DNA from: DATKPE01 sp035524335
GTDB lineage: Bacteria > Bacteroidota > Ignavibacteria > UBA10030 > SZUA-254
Direction of reading: 5' to 3'
Length of the DNA stretch: 64,000 nucleotides
Assembly (NCBI GenBank): GCA_035524335.1
Contig: DATKPE010000028.1
Coordinates: 30,000-93,999, forward strand
Positions 60,694 to 64,000 of this stretch are shown in pieces (the stretch's first letter is position 1; the number at the start of each line of letters is the position of its first letter). A program made the translations under genes and the position numbers. The notes beneath the pieces were generated by a model. The model made no database searches. It had not been told where the DNA came from and saw only the letters and a program-made list of their open reading frames with translations.

Positions 60694-62109
60694 ATGGCGC
60701 ATCCCCGCCGCAACGATTTTCTCATTCCGACCCTCGGCGTCCTCCTCGACGCGCTTGCCATCGAACTGGCGTTTCTCGTCTCCTACTGGCTGCGCTTCCG
60801 GACATCCCTTCTTGCATTTCTCCCGCTCCGGGAAGAAATCCCCCCGTTCAGGATGTATGTGGAGGCGTCGCTCTTCATCGTCGCCGTCTGGCTTCTCCTC
60901 TTCCGTTCGAAAGGGATGTACGGCTCCCGGCGGAACGCCGACGCCGGCGAAGAACTCGCCTCTGTGGTGCGCCTGATCAGCTTCGGGATGCTCCTGGTGG
61001 TCGGTGCCGCCTTCTTCTACAGGGCGTTTTCCTATTCCCGGACGGTGGTCGTTCTGCTCTGGGCGGCGTCGATCGTCTCGGTTTTTCTCGCGCGGATGAT
61101 TCTCCTCACTGTCGAAAGGATGCTCTACAGGAGCGGCAGGGAACTGCGGAACGCGGTGATCGTCGGAACTGGTGCGACGGCGGGGGAAATCTATGAACGA
61201 TTTCACCGGCACGTACTGCTCGGCTACAGGTTGAGCGGCTACTTCGGGGAGTCCGCGGCCGGGGAAGGCCCGCTCCGTTCATCCGAATATCTCGGCCCGT
61301 TCAGCGCGGTGCCGGAGGAACTGGTGCGGCGCGATATCGAACTGGCGTTCATCGCGCTCGACCGGGACCAGTATGCACACCTCTACGCGCTGATGCGCGA
61401 ATGCGAAGGCGTCAGCTGCGAATTTCTCCTCGTTCCCGACATTCTCCAGCTTCTGACCGGCGGTCTGCAGGTGAAGGAGATCGAAGGTCTGCCGTTCATC
61501 CGCATGAAGGGCACGCCGATGTCGACCTGGGGGAGGATCCTCAAACGGATCTTCGATTTCGCCGTCGCCCTCTGCCTGCTCATTCTGTGCGCTCCGCTCT
61601 TTGCCATCGTTGCTCTCGCCATCGTGCTCGACTCCCGGGGACCGGTGTTCTACCGGCAGGAGCGGGTCGGTCTCGACGGCCGGACCTTCATGATGATCAA
61701 ATTTCGGTCGATGAGAACGTCCGCCGAGAAGGATACCGGCCCCGTCTGGGCGAAGGCAGACGACCCGCGCCGGACAAGGATCGGGGCGTTCCTCCGGCGG
61801 ACCAGCATCGATGAACTGCCCCAGCTCATCAATGTAGTCCGGGGTGAGATGAGCCTCGTGGGACCGCGCCCGGAACGGCCCTATTTTGTCGACCGGTTCA
61901 GCGAGAACGTCCCGAAATACCGCGATCGGCACCGGATGAAGACCGGGATGACCGGCTGGGCGCAGGTGAACGGCCTCCGGGGCAATACCTCCCTCCAGGA
62001 ACGGATCAATTACGACGTGTTCTATATCGAGAACTGGTCGCTCGGTTTCGACCTGAGGATTTTGTTGCGGACAATACGGGCGCTGGTATCGACGAAGAAT
62101 GTGGATTGA
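60694..62109 (+). CDS. Undecaprenyl-phosphate sugar phosphotransferase (polyprenyl glycosylphosphotransferase)
   Basis: The 471-residue protein has four or five N-terminal membrane helices (residues about 10-120), a Rossmann-like CoA-binding segment (NAVIVGTGATAGEIYERF), and a C-terminal bacterial sugar-transferase domain from about residue 275: KRIFDFAVALCLLILCAP, GPVFYRQERVGLDGRTF, KFRSMRTSAEKDTGPVWA, RRTSIDELPQLINVVRGEMS and LVGPRPERPYFV. It attaches the first sugar phosphate to the lipid carrier for capsule, O-antigen or exopolysaccharide. The sugar is not predictable. Confidence 0.88.
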   Translation: MAHPRRNDFLIPTLGVLLDALAIELAFLVSYWLRFRTSLLAFLPLREEIPPFRMYVEASLFIVAVWLLLFRSKGMYGSRRNADAGEELASVVRLISFGMLLVVGAAFFYRAFSYSRTVVVLLWAASIVSVFLARMILLTVERMLYRSGRELRNAVIVGTGATAGEIYERFHRHVLLGYRLSGYFGESAAGEGPLRSSEYLGPFSAVPEELVRRDIELAFIALDRDQYAHLYALMRECEGVSCEFLLVPDILQLLTGGLQVKEIEGLPFIRMKGTPMSTWGRILKRIFDFAVALCLLILCAPLFAIVALAIVLDSRGPVFYRQERVGLDGRTFMMIKFRSMRTSAEKDTGPVWAKADDPRRTRIGAFLRRTSIDELPQLINVVRGEMSLVGPRPERPYFVDRFSENVPKYRDRHRMKTGMTGWAQVNGLRGNTSLQERINYDVFYIENWSLGFDLRILLRTIRALVSTKNVD

Positions 62110-62198
62110 ACATCAACTAATAATTAAAACTGATAAATTAAAAAGAAGGCAGATATTTTAATTTCCAATTTTCAATTTTTAACTGACTATACCACACC

Positions 62199-62492
62199 AT
62201 GGTCATCCTGCTCATCTTCTACATTCACGTCATCGCGGCGGTAACGGCGTTCACGAAACGCTGGCAGGACACAGACTGGAAGGAAGGGATCCTTGCGGTC
62301 GGATTCGTCGTTCTCATCTTCGTCGTCGGATGGCAGATGGCGACATTCATCGTCAAATCGTTCGTCGACGAGAAGGGACTCGGCATCTGGTTCGACCGCG
62401 ATGCGATGGCGCTGGCCCTGCTGACGGTGATGGAGGGGACGATCTATGTTATTCAGACGCGGAGGAAAAAAAGACGGCTTGCTTCAGCCTGA
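62199..62492 (+). CDS. Small membrane protein of unknown function
   Basis: The 97-residue protein has a short hydrophobic segment at the N-terminus (VILLIFYIHVIAAVTAF), a second helix at about residues 30-52 (ILAVGFVVLIFVVGWQMA), and a third near residues 68-86 before a basic tail (RRKKRRLASA). It is preceded by an AT-rich 90-base gap. I do not recognise a family. Codon use looks like that of its neighbours, so it is probably a real gene. Confidence 0.62.
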   Translation: MVILLIFYIHVIAAVTAFTKRWQDTDWKEGILAVGFVVLIFVVGWQMATFIVKSFVDEKGLGIWFDRDAMALALLTVMEGTIYVIQTRRKKRRLASA

Positions 62493-62692
62493 CTGGCAGG
62501 CAACCTGCTTCCTCGTTCATTTGGACACGTTGCAATCTCTCATCCAATTACCGGTTCCCGATTCGATCATTTTCCGATGGTTCCCGACCCCGTCATCCGA
62601 TCTCCTCAGAACGGGAGATGAGGCGCTTTTATTGACAGTCAGTACCGCGGGATGAAGGGCGAATCCGGGCATCGTCGTCCCAACCTTCCGCT

Positions 62693-63916
62693 TCAATTCT
62701 CCCCGTGCTTCCTCAACTGGTATTCGACTTCCGGTTTTATGACGGAGGTGTACGGTCCGTTCCAGTCTTTGTAAAATATTTCCCGCAGACGGCTTGAGAA
62801 ATTCTGGTTGAGAACGACCACGCCGAGATTGCGCGTGGTATAAAAATAACTCTTCTCCCAGTTGCTCGTTCCGATCCAGCAGGCGGAGCTGTCGATCACA
62901 AGGTATTTACAGTGTTCCACGCGGGCGAACGGCACATAGCCGCCCGACCAGTCGGGGATTTCGCTGAATTTGACCGTAATGCGTGGTACTACCGCGAGAC
63001 TTTTCAGATAATCGACCGTCGGGTGGTCTTTCGACCAGTCGGCCACAATGAGGTTCACCTGCACGCCGCGCGCCGCCGCGCGCCGGAACGCATTGTCGAG
63101 CTCGGCATAGTAGCTCCTGTCCCGGCCGAGCGGGGAATAGGTCATGACCTGGCAGTTGACTTCCTTCCGCGCCCCGTCGATCAGCTTCACGATGTTCGTT
63201 TCGTCCCAGAGCGCCGTGTCGGAGATCAGCCGCTTCGGGCTCATTGTCGGGATGAAGGTGATCGTATCGGCGGGTCCGTTGACGACCCTCAGCGGCATGC
63301 GGTAGTCGTTCCGCTGAAGGAGGGAGGGAATAAGCGCGGGGTCGTTTTTGTCGGCGAGCGTCCAGTCGAGGTCGAATATCTGCTGATAGACGCGGACCGC
63401 CCCGGGCTGGCGGATGCGGAGGCCGAGTTCATGGATGTGCTTCAGCGATCGCCAGTCGAAATTCTGGCTCCCGAGGTATATCTGTTCCCCGTCGACGATG
63501 AAATATTTCGCGTGCTGAATGCCGCCGCCGGCCAGTTTGCCGAAGTCGATGAGGCGGGCGGAGATGTTGTTTTCCTTTCCGAGCCTGTCGATTGTTTCGG
63601 GATAGGTTCTGTACATTCTCGAATCGGCGATGAGCCGCACCTTCACCCCGCGGGCGGCGGCCGACTCGATGGCGCCGATCACCGGTTCGAGCGGTTCCCC
63701 GGCCTGGTTCGAAACGTAGAATTCCTCCAGGTCGATCGAGGATTTTGCCCCGCCGATCATCTCGAGCCAGACGTCTGAGGCTTTGCGGATGTCGGGATTT
63801 CCGAGCGTCGTCCCGGCCGGTATGCTTTCCACAAGTTCGAAGTTGAGTGAAGATTGGCTCATCGCCGGGACGGCGATGAAGAATAAACAGATAAGGGCCG
63901 TTGAGATGGTTTTCAT
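62693..63916 (-). CDS. Secreted phospholipase D-like protein
   Basis: The 407-residue protein starts at ATG 63914-63916; a TTG six bases before is also possible. A signal peptide (residues 1-20, ending AMS) is present. Two complete HKD motifs show the PLD fold: His135, Lys137 and Asp142 (HAKYFIVDGEQIYLGS) and His335, Lys337 and Asp342 (HCKYLVIDSSACWIGT). It should act outside the inner membrane on phospholipids or nucleic acid, but its substrate is unknown. It stands alone, converging on the small membrane protein gene. Confidence 0.88.
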   Translation of the reverse strand: MKTISTALICLFFIAVPAMSQSSLNFELVESIPAGTTLGNPDIRKASDVWLEMIGGAKSSIDLEEFYVSNQAGEPLEPVIGAIESAAARGVKVRLIADSRMYRTYPETIDRLGKENNISARLIDFGKLAGGGIQHAKYFIVDGEQIYLGSQNFDWRSLKHIHELGLRIRQPGAVRVYQQIFDLDWTLADKNDPALIPSLLQRNDYRMPLRVVNGPADTITFIPTMSPKRLISDTALWDETNIVKLIDGARKEVNCQVMTYSPLGRDRSYYAELDNAFRRAAARGVQVNLIVADWSKDHPTVDYLKSLAVVPRITVKFSEIPDWSGGYVPFARVEHCKYLVIDSSACWIGTSNWEKSYFYTTRNLGVVVLNQNFSSRLREIFYKDWNGPYTSVIKPEVEYQLRKHGEN

Positions 63917-63940
63917 GGTCAAGACTTCTGGAATAATGGT

Positions 63941-63969
63941 TGTTTATTTAAGAAAAGTTTGTCAAACAA
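63941..63969 (-). promoter_or_regulatory. Possible promoter of the phospholipase D-like gene
   Basis: On the minus strand TTGTTT, a 17-base spacer and TAAACA. The fit is weaker than the other promoters. Confidence 0.35.
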
Positions 63970-64000
63970 AATAGTCCGTCATTCCCACCCGACACTTCTG

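Noticed and set aside
62493..62692. Gene or element in the gap before the phospholipase D-like gene
   Set aside because: The frames here are short and overlap the end of the small membrane protein gene; no RNA gene, terminator or repeat stands out.

Overview
The window is about 64 kb of GC-rich, gene-dense bacterial chromosome with 56 protein genes called (one cut by the left edge). I see no tRNA, rRNA, CRISPR array, insertion sequence or phage gene. The gene content points to the Bacteroidota/Chlorobi (FCB) side of the tree, probably an Ignavibacteria-like lineage. The evidence is three large secreted proteins ending in the NYPNPFNP-type C-terminal sorting domain used by type IX secretion, a PorV/PorQ-family outer membrane protein, many starts without a Shine-Dalgarno sequence, and promoters of the form TTGnnn-N16/17-TAnnTT. 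The lineage is an inference; a marker-gene tree would settle it.

Layout. 1-259: start of a secreted Ycf48-like protein. 580-2015: alpha/beta hydrolase and BioY. 2038-9048 (minus): rpmB, then pgsA-pgpA-cinA-thpR-receiver-recA-recX and two DEDD exonucleases, one with a WYL-like C-terminus. 9139-15176 (minus): a MacB/Lol-like exporter (adaptor, ATPase, two permeases) and a GT-C glycosyltransferase. 15276-21047 (plus): tsaD, a second GT-C enzyme with TPRs, mltG and an Ig-like lipoprotein. 21051-22978 (minus): deoC and two SPOR lipoproteins. 23258-24202 (plus): PorV/PorQ-like protein. 24230-28425 (minus): glyQS, an OmpA lipoprotein, a TPR protein and a ZIP transporter. 28708-33438 (minus): AMMECR1, MEMO, a DUF2520 protein, a nucleotidyltransferase, an enoyl-CoA hydratase and an unknown membrane protein. 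33599-40537 (plus): glmM, a BMC vertex protein, dprA, DUF3109, rpoN and hslVU. 40561-42154 (minus): DUF3467 and a TPR lipoprotein. 42441-44254 (plus): HIT protein and icd. 44383-56704: three giant or large sorted surface proteins. 56828-62492 (plus): clpS, alaS, gmhA, a sugar-phosphate transferase and a small membrane protein. 62693-63916 (minus): secreted phospholipase D-like protein.

Most of the window is housekeeping: DNA repair, envelope assembly, translation and proteolysis. The most distinctive signal is a possible dispersed bacterial microcompartment. The DeoC aldolase has an N-terminal amphipathic helix of the encapsulation-peptide type followed by a cysteine cluster, and 12 kb away a EutN/CcmL-family pentameric shell protein lies between glmM and dprA. 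No hexameric shell gene is in the window, so the rest of the system would have to be elsewhere.

Other notable points are a four-unit surface protein with an exact 438-residue period, a two-copy GWN-type module shared by two sorted proteins, three promoters placed so close to the start codon that the mRNAs should be leaderless or nearly so, a receiver protein inserted just upstream of recA, a perfect palindrome in the deoC leader, and a structured leader before glyQS.
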